Shown: in pieces, positions 18,113-26,886 of the stretch
Layout: each line of letters begins with the position of its first letter
Position numbering within the stretch: position 1 is the stretch's first letter
Source: Planctomycetaceae bacterium
GTDB taxonomy: Bacteria > Planctomycetota > Planctomycetia > Gemmatales > Gemmataceae
NCBI GenBank assembly: GCA_013823135.1
Contig: PNLP01000005.1
Coordinates: 62,001-126,000 of the forward strand
Length of the DNA: 64,000 nucleotides
Direction of reading: 5' to 3'
Notes under the pieces: model-generated
Databases searched by the model: none
What the model was told of the DNA's origin: nothing
What the model saw: the letters and a program-made list of their open reading frames with translations, nothing else
Program-made: the position numbers and the translations under genes

Positions 18113-18772
18113 ATGAGTTCACATCCCCCAGAGTCCGAGTCTGTTCAACCTGGCGATCCCGACCGGGACATTGTCCGTCGCGCGCAGTCCGGTGACTTCG
18201 CGGCCTTTGAGGAACTCGTCGGGCAGTTCCAGTCCCGGGTCTACGGGCTGGCCTACCGGATGCTGGGAGATCCGCACGACGCGGAGGACGTGACCCAGCA
18301 GACTTTCCTCAGTCTGGTCGAGCACCTGCGAGACTTCCGCGAAGAGTCGGTGGTCGCCGCCTGGGTGCTACGGATCGCCGCCAACCACGCCCTGAAGCAC
18401 CTCCGCAAGCGGCGGGGCTTGCCAACCGTTCCGCTCGCCGATGCGGGTGGGCACGAGGAAGGCTACGGTGGCGTGCCGCACCCGGAGTTCATCGCGCCGT
18501 GGCGGGATGACCCCGCCGACCTTGCTGAGCGACACGAGGTTCGCGAGTTGATCGACCGGGCGCTGGCTGATCTCGACGAAAAGTACCGGGCCGTGTTCGT
18601 TCTGCGGGATGTCGAGGGGTTCTCAATTCAGGAGACGGCCGACCTGCTCAGCATCTCGGAAGCCAACGTGAAAGTCCGGCTCCTTCGGGCGCGACTCGCG
18701 CTCCGCGAGCGACTGACCCGGGTGTTGGGTGACGAGGCCGCACGCGTGTTCCCTGATCATCAACATAGCTGA
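18113..18772 (+). CDS. ECF-type RNA polymerase sigma factor
   Basis: A 219-residue sigma-70 family factor of the ECF group. Sigma region 2 spans about residues 25-95 (RMLGDPHDAEDVTQQTFLSL with the typical DAED-x-TQ-x-TF core; WVLRIAANHALKHLRKRR). Region 4 spans about 140-205 (LIDRALADLDEKYRAVFVLR; FSIQETADLLSISEANVKVR is the helix-turn-helix). A roughly 40-residue linker between them is acidic and Gly-rich. It is followed by an unknown gene and a zinc-finger anti-sigma-type gene on the same strand with short gaps, so all three probably form an operon. Confidence 0.9.
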   Translation: MSSHPPESESVQPGDPDRDIVRRAQSGDFAAFEELVGQFQSRVYGLAYRMLGDPHDAEDVTQQTFLSLVEHLRDFREESVVAAWVLRIAANHALKHLRKRRGLPTVPLADAGGHEEGYGGVPHPEFIAPWRDDPADLAERHEVRELIDRALADLDEKYRAVFVLRDVEGFSIQETADLLSISEANVKVRLLRARLALRERLTRVLGDEAARVFPDHQHS

Positions 18773-18792
18773 GCGCACAAGTGGGGTGAACG

Positions 18793-19323
18793 ATGTCCGA
18801 GATCAACACGCTGAAAGAGCAGATCGACGCCCAACTGACGGCCGCGGCTCACCGAGCCGAAGTGGGGCTGCAGGAGGCAGCGCGGGAACAGCAGGAGCGA
18901 GAAGAACGGCTCGCCAAGTTCGATGCCGCGGTGGAACTGTTCTGCACCGTCTGGCGGCCCCGGCTGGAACTCCTCCGCAATCGCTTTGCCGAGTTGGTGA
19001 AGGTCGACCCGGTGATCAAACCGCATAACCGGGAAGCCACTTTCTCGTTCGTCTCCGAGCGGTACAGGATCGAACTCAAGTTCTCCGCCGGTCCCGACTA
19101 CGACATCCGGAACCTGATCCTGGAATACAACCTCCTGATCATCCCGGTCCTGATCAAGTTCGACTCCCACAGCCGTCTGGTTCAACCCCTCGACCAGATC
19201 GACGAGCGGGCAGTCGCGGACTGGCTGGACGAGCGCATTCTGGGATTCGTCAGCACCTACGTCGCCCTCCAGGGCGACACCTTCTTCCTCGAACACCTGG
19301 CTCGGAGCAGTGTGCCGAAGTGA
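18793..19323 (+). CDS. Conserved-looking protein of unknown function, sigma operon
   Basis: A 176-residue soluble protein with no recognised family. Residues 1-45 form a Glu/Ala/Arg-rich helix, probably a coiled coil (LQEAAREQQEREERLAKFDA). The rest looks like an alpha/beta domain with the segments FSFVSERYRIELKFSAGPDY and LIIPVLIKFDSHSRLVQPLD. It has no signal peptide or membrane helix. It begins 20 bases after the sigma factor and ends 33 bases before the zinc-finger gene, so it is probably co-expressed and may modulate the sigma factor or sense its signal; this is inferred from position only. Confidence 0.6.
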   Translation: MSEINTLKEQIDAQLTAAAHRAEVGLQEAAREQQEREERLAKFDAAVELFCTVWRPRLELLRNRFAELVKVDPVIKPHNREATFSFVSERYRIELKFSAGPDYDIRNLILEYNLLIIPVLIKFDSHSRLVQPLDQIDERAVADWLDERILGFVSTYVALQGDTFFLEHLARSSVPK

Positions 19324-19356
19324 GTCGAGCCAAGGAGCCTGAACGGGAGGACAGCG

Positions 19357-19608
19357 ATGACCTGCGAAGAGTTGCTGAAGGCGCTGAACGACTACGTCGA
19401 TGACGAGACGATGGTCGCCGTGTGCCGAGAGTTCGCTGAGCACTTGGCCGGGTGCAACCCGTGCCAGGTGGTAGTCGATAACATCCGCAAGACGATCCGG
19501 CTCTACAAGGACGGCGAGCCGTACCCTGTGCCGCCTGCCTGCGCCGCACGCATGAGAGAAGCCCTCCGCGAAAAGTGGAAGGCGGTCTACCCGCACACCA
19601 CGGGCTGA
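19357..19608 (+). CDS. Putative zinc-finger anti-sigma factor (zf-HC2 type)
   Basis: An 83-residue protein matching the zf-HC2/anti-sigma zinc-binding domain: a Cys at position 3 (MTCEELL) and the H-x3-C-x2-C motif in EHLAGCNPCQ. Such domains clamp ECF sigma factors and can respond to redox or metal. It has no membrane helix, so it would act in the cytoplasm. It is the third gene of the run that starts with the sigma factor at 18113, and GGAGG lies at the normal distance before its ATG (ACGGGAGGACAGCG). Confidence 0.75.
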   Translation: MTCEELLKALNDYVDDETMVAVCREFAEHLAGCNPCQVVVDNIRKTIRLYKDGEPYPVPPACAARMREALREKWKAVYPHTTG

Positions 19609-19790
19609 TTTGATTGCATCATCATCAGTGGCCAAGACATTGATGCGAGTCCTCGCGGGTATGAAAGATGAGAAGCGAGCACGGCCATCATGCCCCACCT
19701 TTTCGATAAGCATGCGCTGCTTCTTACGCACGCCGGGCGGTTGTGGTAGGCTGCCGGGGCACCCCCGACACCACCGCATCAGGCACCACC

Positions 19791-20900
19791 ATGCCCCGAA
19801 TCGTAGCCGGGTTCCTCTGCCTGCTTGCCCTTGCGACGACACCGGCACGCGGTTACGAGGCACCTCGGGACGGGGCGGCGACGATTTCCGCCCACGGATC
19901 CGCGCTTCAACCGGTCGAATACCCCGACCACACTGACCTGACATATGCCCTTGATCGCAAGGGGACGAAGACACCGATCCGCACCACCGCCGACTGGGAG
20001 TTTCGGCGCTCGCACATCCTCGACAACGTGGCGAGGGTCATGGGGCCGTTCCCGGGTGAACCCCACCGCGTGCCGCTCGAAGTGAAGTTGGTCGATGAGG
20101 TGAAGGTCGGTAACCTGACCCGCCGGAAAGTGACGTATCAATCGGACGCGGCCGACCGCGTTCCCGCGTACATCTTCTTGCCCGCGGACAAACCGACGGG
20201 CAAGCTCCCCGGGATCCTCGCCCTCCACCAGACCACGAAAATTGGGAAGGACGAACCTGCGGGCCTCGGCAACAAGGACATGGCCTACGGGCTGGAACTC
20301 GCACAGCGCGGCTACGTCGTGATCGTGCCCGATTATCCGTCATTCGGGGAGCACAAGTACAACTTCGCCAGGTCCGGATACGCCAGCGGCTCGATGAAGG
20401 CCGTCTGGGACAACGTCCGTGCGGTCGATCTGCTGGAGTCGCTCCCAGATGTGGACGCGAAACGGATTGGCGTCGTCGGCCACTCGCTCGGCGGGCACAA
20501 TGCACTGTTCACGGCGTTGCACGATTCGCGATTGAAGGCGGTCGTGTCCAACTGCGGGTTCTGCAGCATGCGGAAGGACGACCTGCCGAGTTGGACCGGC
20601 CCGGTGTACATGCCGCGGATCAAGAGCGATTTCGGGAACGACGTGAACAAGTTGCCGTTCGACTTCCACGAGATTGTCGCAGCCATCGCCCCGCGTGCGG
20701 TCCTCGCAATCGCGGCCGAGAAGGACACCGACTTCGATGCGTCCGGGGTCCGCGACGTGATGGCTGCTGCCGCAGTGGTGTACAAACTCCACAAGGCCGA
20801 CGACCGTCTCTCCGCACACTACCCGAAAGGTCCGCACGCCTTCCCACTCGACGCCCGGAAGACTGCTTACGAATTCCTCGACAAGCACCTCAAGAAGTGA
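19791..20900 (+). CDS. Secreted alpha/beta hydrolase (dienelactone hydrolase/esterase family)
   Basis: A 369-residue alpha/beta hydrolase. A signal peptide (PRIVAGFLCLLALATTPARG) indicates export. The nucleophile elbow is GHSLGG with Ser at about residue 232. The oxyanion region is GILALHQTTKIGKDEPAGL. An acid (EKDTDF) and a C-terminal His (YPKGPHAFP) complete a likely catalytic triad. Family members are acetyl-xylan-esterase-like or related to the planctomycete ester hydrolases often found near sulfatases. ATG 19791 was chosen because the signal peptide begins there. The mandelate-racemase-type gene follows after 19 bases and is probably co-transcribed. Confidence 0.85.
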   Translation: MPRIVAGFLCLLALATTPARGYEAPRDGAATISAHGSALQPVEYPDHTDLTYALDRKGTKTPIRTTADWEFRRSHILDNVARVMGPFPGEPHRVPLEVKLVDEVKVGNLTRRKVTYQSDAADRVPAYIFLPADKPTGKLPGILALHQTTKIGKDEPAGLGNKDMAYGLELAQRGYVVIVPDYPSFGEHKYNFARSGYASGSMKAVWDNVRAVDLLESLPDVDAKRIGVVGHSLGGHNALFTALHDSRLKAVVSNCGFCSMRKDDLPSWTGPVYMPRIKSDFGNDVNKLPFDFHEIVAAIAPRAVLAIAAEKDTDFDASGVRDVMAAAAVVYKLHKADDRLSAHYPKGPHAFPLDARKTAYEFLDKHLKK

Positions 20901-20919
20901 CCTCCCCGGAGACGCCCTC

Positions 20920-22110
20920 ATGCCGTTCACCCGTCGCAACATGCTCACCTCCGCCGGCGCGTTCGTCGCCGGGACGGCGTTCGCCCCCGATCCGATCGCG
21001 GCGGCGCAGAACCCCGCGGCGCAGGTCGGCGACCGCACGACCACGATTCGCATCAAGAGCCTGAAGGCCACGCCATTCGGACCGAAGGTGTACGTGAAGA
21101 TCGAGACAAACCACGGCGTCACCGGCTGGGGGGAAATCGATCAGCTTGAGCCGAAGGTCGCCGCGGCGCTCGCGGAGTCGCTGTTCGTGTTGCTCGACGG
21201 CGAGAACCCGACGCGGATCGAGCACCTGTGGCAGAAACTGTACCGCGCTCACCGAGACATGCGCGGCGGGCCGTTCATGGTTCACACCATCGCCGGCATC
21301 GACATGGCGTTGTGGGACATCACGGGCAAGCTCTGGGGGGTGCCAGTCTACAGCATGCTCGGCGGTCCCACACGCGATAAGATCCGCGTGTACCCTTCCG
21401 CGAAGGTGACGAAGCCCGGGGCAGGTCCGGCCGAGCATGCCGCGACACCTGCCGACGTTAAGCGGTACGTCGATTACATACAGGGCGAGCGGAAAAAGGT
21501 CGGCCCGGACGGGCTGGTCATCTTCGACGCCCACTGTGCGTTCCCCCCGCCGTTCTTGATCCAGTTGGCGAACGCCCTGGAGTCGACTGACGTCGCGTTC
21601 ATCGAGGAGGCCGCCGTCCCAGGGAACGTCGAGGTGTTCAAGCGCCTCAAGGCCGCGATCAAGATTCCCATTGCGACCGGCGAGCGTGACCGGACCATCT
21701 GGGAATTCGTGCCATATTTGCAGGAACGCTGCGTCGATGTGCTCCAACCCGACTGTGCCCACTGCGGCGGGATCACTCAGATGAAGAAGATCGCAACGCT
21801 GGCCGAGGCGTACCACGTGCCGCTCTCGCCCCACTGCGTCACCACCGAACTCGGAGTGTCGGCGAGCTTGCACGCGTCCGCGGCGATCCCGTTCTTCATC
21901 GTCCACGAGTATTACCCGCAGATTACCCCGGCGGGACTGCTCAAGAAGAACTGGTCGGTGGACAAGGACGGGTACGCGTCGTTGCCGCAGGGGCCGGGGC
22001 TCGGCGTCGAGATCGACGAGACGAAGCTCGAAGAGCTGTCCAAGAAGCCGCACAAGCCCGAGTGGCCGACCCGCGGTCGGCTCAAGGACGGCTCCATCGC
22101 CGACTACTGA
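20920..22110 (+). CDS. Enolase-superfamily dehydratase, D-galactonate-dehydratase-like
   Basis: A 396-residue member of the mandelate racemase/muconate lactonizing enzyme group. A Tat-type leader (RRNMLTSAGAFVAG) suggests export. It resembles DgoD along much of its length: HTIAGIDMALWDITGKLWGV, metal ligands in FDAHCAF (Asp, His), FIEEAA (Glu) and ATGERD (Glu), the catalytic His in LSPHC, and GLGVEIDE near the end. Compared with my recollection of DgoD, the stretch after RDKIRVYP is about 20 residues shorter, removing part of the barrel where other members carry a Lys-containing strand. Substrate is therefore uncertain, though an acid-sugar dehydratase role fits the neighbouring secreted hydrolase. 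Confidence 0.82.
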   Translation: MPFTRRNMLTSAGAFVAGTAFAPDPIAAAQNPAAQVGDRTTTIRIKSLKATPFGPKVYVKIETNHGVTGWGEIDQLEPKVAAALAESLFVLLDGENPTRIEHLWQKLYRAHRDMRGGPFMVHTIAGIDMALWDITGKLWGVPVYSMLGGPTRDKIRVYPSAKVTKPGAGPAEHAATPADVKRYVDYIQGERKKVGPDGLVIFDAHCAFPPPFLIQLANALESTDVAFIEEAAVPGNVEVFKRLKAAIKIPIATGERDRTIWEFVPYLQERCVDVLQPDCAHCGGITQMKKIATLAEAYHVPLSPHCVTTELGVSASLHASAAIPFFIVHEYYPQITPAGLLKKNWSVDKDGYASLPQGPGLGVEIDETKLEELSKKPHKPEWPTRGRLKDGSIADY

Positions 22111-22352
22111 CATACTCGCTGCACTCTGGTCCTTCCGCGTTTTCTACCCACTGGTTCTGATCCCACGGAATTCGATGATGAACTGACTCGCGATCAGGAT
22201 GATTTCGGCACTCGCCGAAGTGGCAGATGCCGCCCGCCGTCGCGAACTGCTCGACGGTTTCGCCGACTGGCTTTGGCTCGCTCGCGTGCCGACGCGGTGC
22301 GCGCAGCAATGCTGATGAGGATAACCAGGAAGTAATCCTCATCACGGATCCG

Positions 22353-22925
22353 CTATTCGATCCTCCGATCTTCCGGACCTCCCTTGCGGATAAGTACCCC
22401 CTCTTCATCGATGAAGAAAATACCCGCCTCCAACCCGGTCGCGAGTTGTTCCCACCAAGCCTCATACGTCGGGGCTACCAAGTCTCTCAGAGCATCATCG
22501 TGATACCATGAAATTACTTGCCCACGCTGGCCGCCATCGGCCGGTGCCAGATCCATGCAGAGGTGATTCCCGCTTGGCTCACTCGTCAACGGTATCCATC
22601 TTGGGTTCCACCACTCCCGACGGATCGGACCTCGTGGGTTGCTCTGTGCCTCCTCGAAGAAACCTCGGTCGTAGCAGTCTCGGAGTAAGTTCCAAGCAGT
22701 GACTATCTCGGTCAAGGATAAGAAATCCCAGTATTCCAGAAGAGAGCAGGTTCGAGCACCGTTATGGATGATTTGTGACTGCTTGAACACGTCTGGGAAT
22801 TCACAGCCAATCAATCCCTCGGCCCGACGAATCTCCTCCGCAGTAGCCCCATCGTGAAGGCCCACGAGCACAGTCGGTGCATTTCGGGAGAGCCAGCGTT
22901 CAATACGCTCCCAAACCTGTTGCAT
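22353..22925 (-). CDS. SMI1/KNR4 (SUKH) family protein
   Basis: A 190-residue SUKH-1-type protein. The N-terminal LHDGATAEEIRRAEGLIGCE is followed by the conserved core: WNPRWIPLTSEPSGNHLCMD and GQVISWYHDD. SUKH proteins commonly serve as immunity proteins to secreted toxins, or act in yeast-like signalling; a lone copy here, without an adjacent toxin gene, may be an orphan immunity or housekeeping paralogue. It is on the minus strand, separated from a TPR gene by 48 bases. Confidence 0.8.
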   Translation of the reverse strand: MQQVWERIERWLSRNAPTVLVGLHDGATAEEIRRAEGLIGCEFPDVFKQSQIIHNGARTCSLLEYWDFLSLTEIVTAWNLLRDCYDRGFFEEAQSNPRGPIRREWWNPRWIPLTSEPSGNHLCMDLAPADGGQRGQVISWYHDDALRDLVAPTYEAWWEQLATGLEAGIFFIDEEGVLIRKGGPEDRRIE

Positions 22926-22973
22926 ACCGCTTCCCCGGTCTGGATCAGTGATCTTTCTCGCTGGTGTCCTTGC

Positions 22974-23300
22974 TCAAATGATCGATTCCAGTAGCCCTTG
23001 CATCTCGCCCTGCGCGTGGGAGTCGCCGACGCGACGGGCCACGTCCACTCCCTCACGAAGCATGTCGCATGCTTCCGAAATGCGGTCCAGGCGTACGAGC
23101 GCTTGCCCAGCCTGTAAGTATGCCGGCACATACGGCGTGGTCGCACCTGTGCGGGCGATCAGGTCACGCATTACGAGTACGCACGAAGCGTCGTCGCCGG
23201 AACTCGCGTGCTCCATCGCCAGGCCGTAGCGAAGGAAGGCGTCGTCGGGATCTTCGGCCAACATCGCCTCGATCTGTTCCATCCGTGCGGTTCGGGCCAT
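22974..23300 (-). CDS. Small TPR-repeat protein
   Basis: A 108-residue tetratricopeptide-repeat protein without signal peptide. Two to three helical repeats are visible (AEDPDDAFLRYGLAMEHASS; YVPAYLQAGQALVRLDRISE; ACDMLREGVDVARRVGDSHA), the last ending in a short helix. It should act as a protein-binding scaffold in the cytoplasm. Start ATG 23300 or the internal ATG six codons on are equally plausible. It precedes the SUKH gene on the same strand, so the two may be co-transcribed. Confidence 0.75.
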   Translation of the reverse strand: MARTARMEQIEAMLAEDPDDAFLRYGLAMEHASSGDDASCVLVMRDLIARTGATTPYVPAYLQAGQALVRLDRISEACDMLREGVDVARRVGDSHAQGEMQGLLESII

Positions 23301-23600
23301 TTGTGCGTGCGCTCTGTGTTGTATTCGGGCGAAATCGTCCGCTTATGTTCAAGTCGGCGGGCCTTCCCTCACGGTACGCTGGAACCCCGGCGGTGACAAC
23401 CGCTTGCATAATCCATCCCGTCGGCACACTCTACCGAGACGGATAACCGTTCTACTCGGTTCGACAAGCGCGGTCGGCGCAGGTGTGCGTCCGATGTGGC
23501 GGATGTGCGATTCCCGAGCACGCTGCCGTGTAGCCGGCTCCTTCACCGGGTCGAAATCTTAAGCATCCGGTAAGGATTCCGCCGCTGGCACGGGGGCCAC
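23301..23600. other. Divergent intergenic region
   Basis: 300 bases between the minus-strand TPR gene and the plus-strand HtrA gene. Both promoters should lie here; I see no clear -35/-10 pair, hairpin or operator. Confidence 0.4.
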
Positions 23601-25037
23601 ATGCGATCGGCTTCAATCATTAGTCTGCTTCAGGCTGCTCACCGCCGCCTGATCGTCCCTGCGGGCCTGGCGGCGGCCGTTGGTCTGGCCACGCTCACCC
23701 CCGCATTCCAGGCACCCGTTGCGCACCTCGCGGCGGCAGACCGCGAAGTGACGCCGGGTAAGCGTAAGGATCAAGTTGTCGATGTGTACGAGCGGGTGAA
23801 GGCCGGGGTGGTCAACATTCACAGCGAGCGGACGGTCACCACCCCGGCCGACGACCCGTTCTCACGGACACCTGTGCAACCGCAACGGGTGAATGGCATG
23901 GGTACGGGGATCGTGCTCGATCCCCGCGGCTACATCCTCACCAACTTCCACGTTGTCGATGACGTTCACTCGCTCCGCATCCGCCTTCACGACGGCACCA
24001 ACTACACTGCCCGCATCCTGTCGCTCGACAAGGAAGCTGATCTCGCGCTCATCAAGATTGAACCGACTCGCCCGTTGCCATTTGTCATGCCGTTCGGCAC
24101 TTCGTCTGACCTGATGGTGGGCGAGTCAGTGATCGCGATTGGCAACGCCTACGGCTACGAGCACTCGGTCACCGATGGCCGCGTGTCGTTCAAAGGCCGC
24201 GACGTGACGCTGAACAAGGAGATGGGTTACAAAGGCCTGATCCAAACTTCGGCACCGATCAACCCGGGGAACTCGGGCGGCCCGCTACTTAACATAATGG
24301 GCGAAGTGGTCGGGGTGAACGTCGCCATCCGTGCGGGTGCCCAGAACATCGGCTTCGCCCTGCCTGCTGACTACGTGATCGGTCGTGCCGCAGACCTGCT
24401 CGGCCGACGCCGGGGTGGACTCCGGCATGGGCTACTGGTTCGCGACACAGTGATTCGGGAAGCGGTCGAGAGCCCAATCCGTCGGGCGTTGGTTGTGGAG
24501 GGTGTTGAACCAAATTCGCCTGCTGCTGCTGCCGGTGTTAAAGTTGGCGATGTCATCGAACAAGTGGACGATCTTAGCGTCGTCTCCTCGATCGACCTGG
24601 AGCGTGGATTCCTCGAGAAGCCACTCGGTGCCAAGGTTCCCATCAAGGTGACACGCGACAAACTGAGTGTCGCGCTGGACCTGAACTTCCAGGGCGTTGC
24701 CGCGAAGCCTGTGGTTGTGGCCGCATCTGCTACCGACTTGGCTTGGAAGAAGCTCGGCGTAAAACTGCAGCCCGTGGCGGCCGACGCCGTGGCCAAAGCG
24801 AATCCGCAATTGCACGGCGGACTGCTCGTAACGGATGTAGCGGTCGGGAGCATCGCTGCTGCATCGGGCATCCAGAAGGGCGACATTCTCGTTGGATTGC
24901 ACACCTGGGAAACGCTGAATATAGACAATGTAACCTTCGTGCTGAACCACAAGGACTTCGCGAGCTTCCAACCCCTGAAGTTCTATCTCGCCCGCGACGG
25001 CAAGCTCCGCGACGGTTGGATCGCCAGCACACCTTGA
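23601..25037 (+). CDS. HtrA/DegP-family periplasmic serine protease with two PDZ domains
   Basis: A 478-residue trypsin-like protease that degrades or refolds misfolded exported proteins. An N-terminal hydrophobic leader (about 20-40) precedes the catalytic domain: His117 in LTNFHVVDDV, Asp147 in DKEADLALIKI, Ser225 in NPGNSGGPLLN. Two PDZ domains follow, the first with the motif GVEPNSPAAAAGVKVGDVIE and the second with DVAVGSIAAASGIQKGDILV. It is a typical DegP-like layout. The start ATG has a weak GGGGG-CCAC ribosome-binding site. A rho-independent terminator follows directly. Confidence 0.92.
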   Translation: MRSASIISLLQAAHRRLIVPAGLAAAVGLATLTPAFQAPVAHLAAADREVTPGKRKDQVVDVYERVKAGVVNIHSERTVTTPADDPFSRTPVQPQRVNGMGTGIVLDPRGYILTNFHVVDDVHSLRIRLHDGTNYTARILSLDKEADLALIKIEPTRPLPFVMPFGTSSDLMVGESVIAIGNAYGYEHSVTDGRVSFKGRDVTLNKEMGYKGLIQTSAPINPGNSGGPLLNIMGEVVGVNVAIRAGAQNIGFALPADYVIGRAADLLGRRRGGLRHGLLVRDTVIREAVESPIRRALVVEGVEPNSPAAAAGVKVGDVIEQVDDLSVVSSIDLERGFLEKPLGAKVPIKVTRDKLSVALDLNFQGVAAKPVVVAASATDLAWKKLGVKLQPVAADAVAKANPQLHGGLLVTDVAVGSIAAASGIQKGDILVGLHTWETLNIDNVTFVLNHKDFASFQPLKFYLARDGKLRDGWIASTP

Positions 25038-25060
25038 GCCATGTGAAAGTTCTCCTCGCG

Positions 25061-25099
25061 CCGCCGCCCCGGGTCTCGCCACCTGGGGCGGCGGTTTTT
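25061..25099 (+). terminator. Rho-independent terminator of the HtrA gene
   Basis: Perfect 10-base arms (CCGCCGCCCC at 25061-25070, GGGGCGGCGG at 25085-25094) with a 14-base loop, followed by TTTTT at 25095-25099. It lies 24 bases after the HtrA stop codon and just before the stop of the convergent enoyl-CoA hydratase gene. Confidence 0.9.
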
Positions 25100-25947
25100 C
25101 ATTTGGGCTTCCGGCTCGCAAAGAACGCGGCAATCAGCCGCTTCGATTCGTCCGACCCCGCTAACCGCATGAACGCCTCGGTCTCGACCGCGATGGCTTC
25201 CTTGAGCGGAAGCGACGCCCCCTCGACCATCACACGCACCCCTTCCGCTGCTGCTCCGGTGTGGCTTGCGTTGCCTGGTGTGCTGTCAGACGTGACGCAA
25301 CCTTGCTTGATCACTCGAACCGCCGCCGCGGACTGAGCGGTTTCACATCGTTTCGCCGCATCATCGAGGAGCAACGCGGATTCAACTACCTCAGCGACAA
25401 GCCGGAACTTCGCAGCTTCATTCGCATCAACGCTCCGCCCGGTTGTCAGCATCTCCGCAGCCATCTCCATCCCTATGATTCGCGGCAACCGCTGCGTGCC
25501 GCCCCAACCGGGGATCAGGCCCAGCGTCACTTCGGGAAGGCCGAGACGCACCTTCGGATTCCTTCCACAGATGCGGTGGTCGCACGCCAGTGCCACCTCC
25601 AATCCGCCGCCGAGAGCGGCACCGTCGATTGCGGCACACGTGGGGAAGGGCAGTGCCTCCAGTTTCTCCAGAACACGCAAGCCTTGTTCGATGAAACTGC
25701 GCACGGCGGGGTCGTTCGGTCCGGGGGCGTTCACGAGCAAGTTCAGGTCGGCACCGGCGATAAAGATACCCGGCTTCGCACTCATGAGCACCAAACCGCG
25801 CAGGTCCGTGCGAGCGGCAAGCGAATCGAGGACGGTTTCAAGTTCCGTCCACAGATCGGCCGTGAGAACGTTCGCCTTGCTGCCGGGTTGGTCGAACGTG
25901 AGAACTGCGACGGAATCGGGGTGAGTGATGAGTTGAATTGCAGACAT
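25099..25947 (-). CDS. Enoyl-CoA hydratase/isomerase family protein
   Basis: A 282-residue crotonase-superfamily protein, probably acting on acyl-CoA thioesters in fatty-acid beta-oxidation. The oxyanion-hole motifs are PGIFIAGADLNLL and AIDGAALGGGLEVALACDHR. LPEVTLGLIPGWGGTQRLPR resembles the N-terminal hydratase part of FadB/FadJ, including the catalytic Glu in this motif. After about residue 200 it has an extra helical extension rather than a dehydrogenase domain, so it is a stand-alone hydratase. No other beta-oxidation gene is in the window. Confidence 0.88.
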   Translation of the reverse strand: MSAIQLITHPDSVAVLTFDQPGSKANVLTADLWTELETVLDSLAARTDLRGLVLMSAKPGIFIAGADLNLLVNAPGPNDPAVRSFIEQGLRVLEKLEALPFPTCAAIDGAALGGGLEVALACDHRICGRNPKVRLGLPEVTLGLIPGWGGTQRLPRIIGMEMAAEMLTTGRSVDANEAAKFRLVAEVVESALLLDDAAKRCETAQSAAAVRVIKQGCVTSDSTPGNASHTGAAAEGVRVMVEGASLPLKEAIAVETEAFMRLAGSDESKRLIAAFFASRKPK

Positions 25948-25963
25948 GATGCCACACCAGGAG

Positions 25964-25993
25964 AAAGCCCACGGGTTGGAACCCGTAGGCTTT
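25964..25993. terminator. Hairpin downstream of secreted unknown gene
   Basis: 14-base arms at 25964-25977 and 25980-25993 with a single mismatch lie just after the stop of the gene at 26002-26709 (minus strand). There is no strong T-tract. Confidence 0.55.
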
Positions 25994-26001
25994 ATATCCC
26001 G

Positions 26002-26709
26002 TCAGCGAACCTGGCGAGGGATACGTTCGCCGGGTTGTCGTGACGTAATTGGATAACCATCGGCACCGATCAGCGGAAGCAACCAGTCGTGCGTCTCGGG
26101 GTAAGTCGGGAACGATCCGCCCCGCAGATAGAGTTTTGCGAGCCGACTCGTGCCCGGTTCGCCCACCCGGAGTACGGGCTGAATGTAGTGCCGTACCGCC
26201 GGCCCGGCGCTCGTGAGGGCATGGACGCAGTTCACAACGTGCTCGTTCGTGTTGAAGGAGTCGATCGACCGAAACTTGACTTCACCAGACGCGAGGTACG
26301 CCGCTTGCTTCTTCGCAAGCTCGAACCGATTGGCATCCACTTCATACGGCCCCCAACGCGACACCCGCGAGTTGTGGCTCGCCATGATGGCCAGGGTCTC
26401 TTCGAGCGACCAGTTCTTCCCAGTAACTGGCCTCAGTCGGTAGGGTTGAACGTTGGCATCGGCGGGCAGCCAACTGATCGTGAGGGGTTCCACGATCTGG
26501 CCACCGTCGGCGGTGGGAGTCACCTTCGTGTAGGTTCCCCATGTGTGAGCCGTGTTGGGCCGGAACGGGACGGACTGACCCGCGAATAGCGTGAAGTAGT
26601 AACGGGGTTGGCCAACGGTTTCGACCGTGCCGGCGGACGGCTCTTGGCTGAACGATGTCACTGGCACACCGAGACATACGAGAAACGTCGCAATGAAACG
26701 AGAACGCAT
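26002..26709 (-). CDS. Secreted protein of unknown function
   Basis: A 235-residue protein from ATG 26709, which has GGAG 6 bases upstream. A signal peptide (SRFIATFLVCLGVPVTSFSQ) indicates export. The mature part has no recognised family. Notable segments are GQSVPFRPNTAHTWGTYTKV and LLPLIGADGYPITSRQPGER near the end. Trp, Thr and Tyr content is high. It follows the thioredoxin-like gene on the same strand after 177 bases, but no functional link can be shown. Confidence 0.65.
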   Translation of the reverse strand: MRSRFIATFLVCLGVPVTSFSQEPSAGTVETVGQPRYYFTLFAGQSVPFRPNTAHTWGTYTKVTPTADGGQIVEPLTISWLPADANVQPYRLRPVTGKNWSLEETLAIMASHNSRVSRWGPYEVDANRFELAKKQAAYLASGEVKFRSIDSFNTNEHVVNCVHALTSAGPAVRHYIQPVLRVGEPGTSRLAKLYLRGGSFPTYPETHDWLLPLIGADGYPITSRQPGERIPRQVR

Positions 26710-26835
26710 GAATAGCTCCAGAATGAGGCACGCAAGTTTACCCAACCGACGCGACTCGGGCGGTCAAGGAAATGCGAAAGTCGTGCCGGGAACAATTCCG
26801 CGACCGCAAAGGCGCTCTGCGGGGAGAAATGAAGA

Positions 26836-26860
26836 CGCCCCGCAGGTGATTCGCGGGGCG
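26836..26860. terminator. Hairpin after the thioredoxin-like gene
   Basis: Perfect 8-base arms (CGCCCCGC/GCGGGGCG) with a 9-base loop, 27 bases after the stop codon at 26887 on the minus strand. Confidence 0.5.
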
Positions 26861-26886
26861 CGAGTGGATCGAGAACACCGCCCGTA

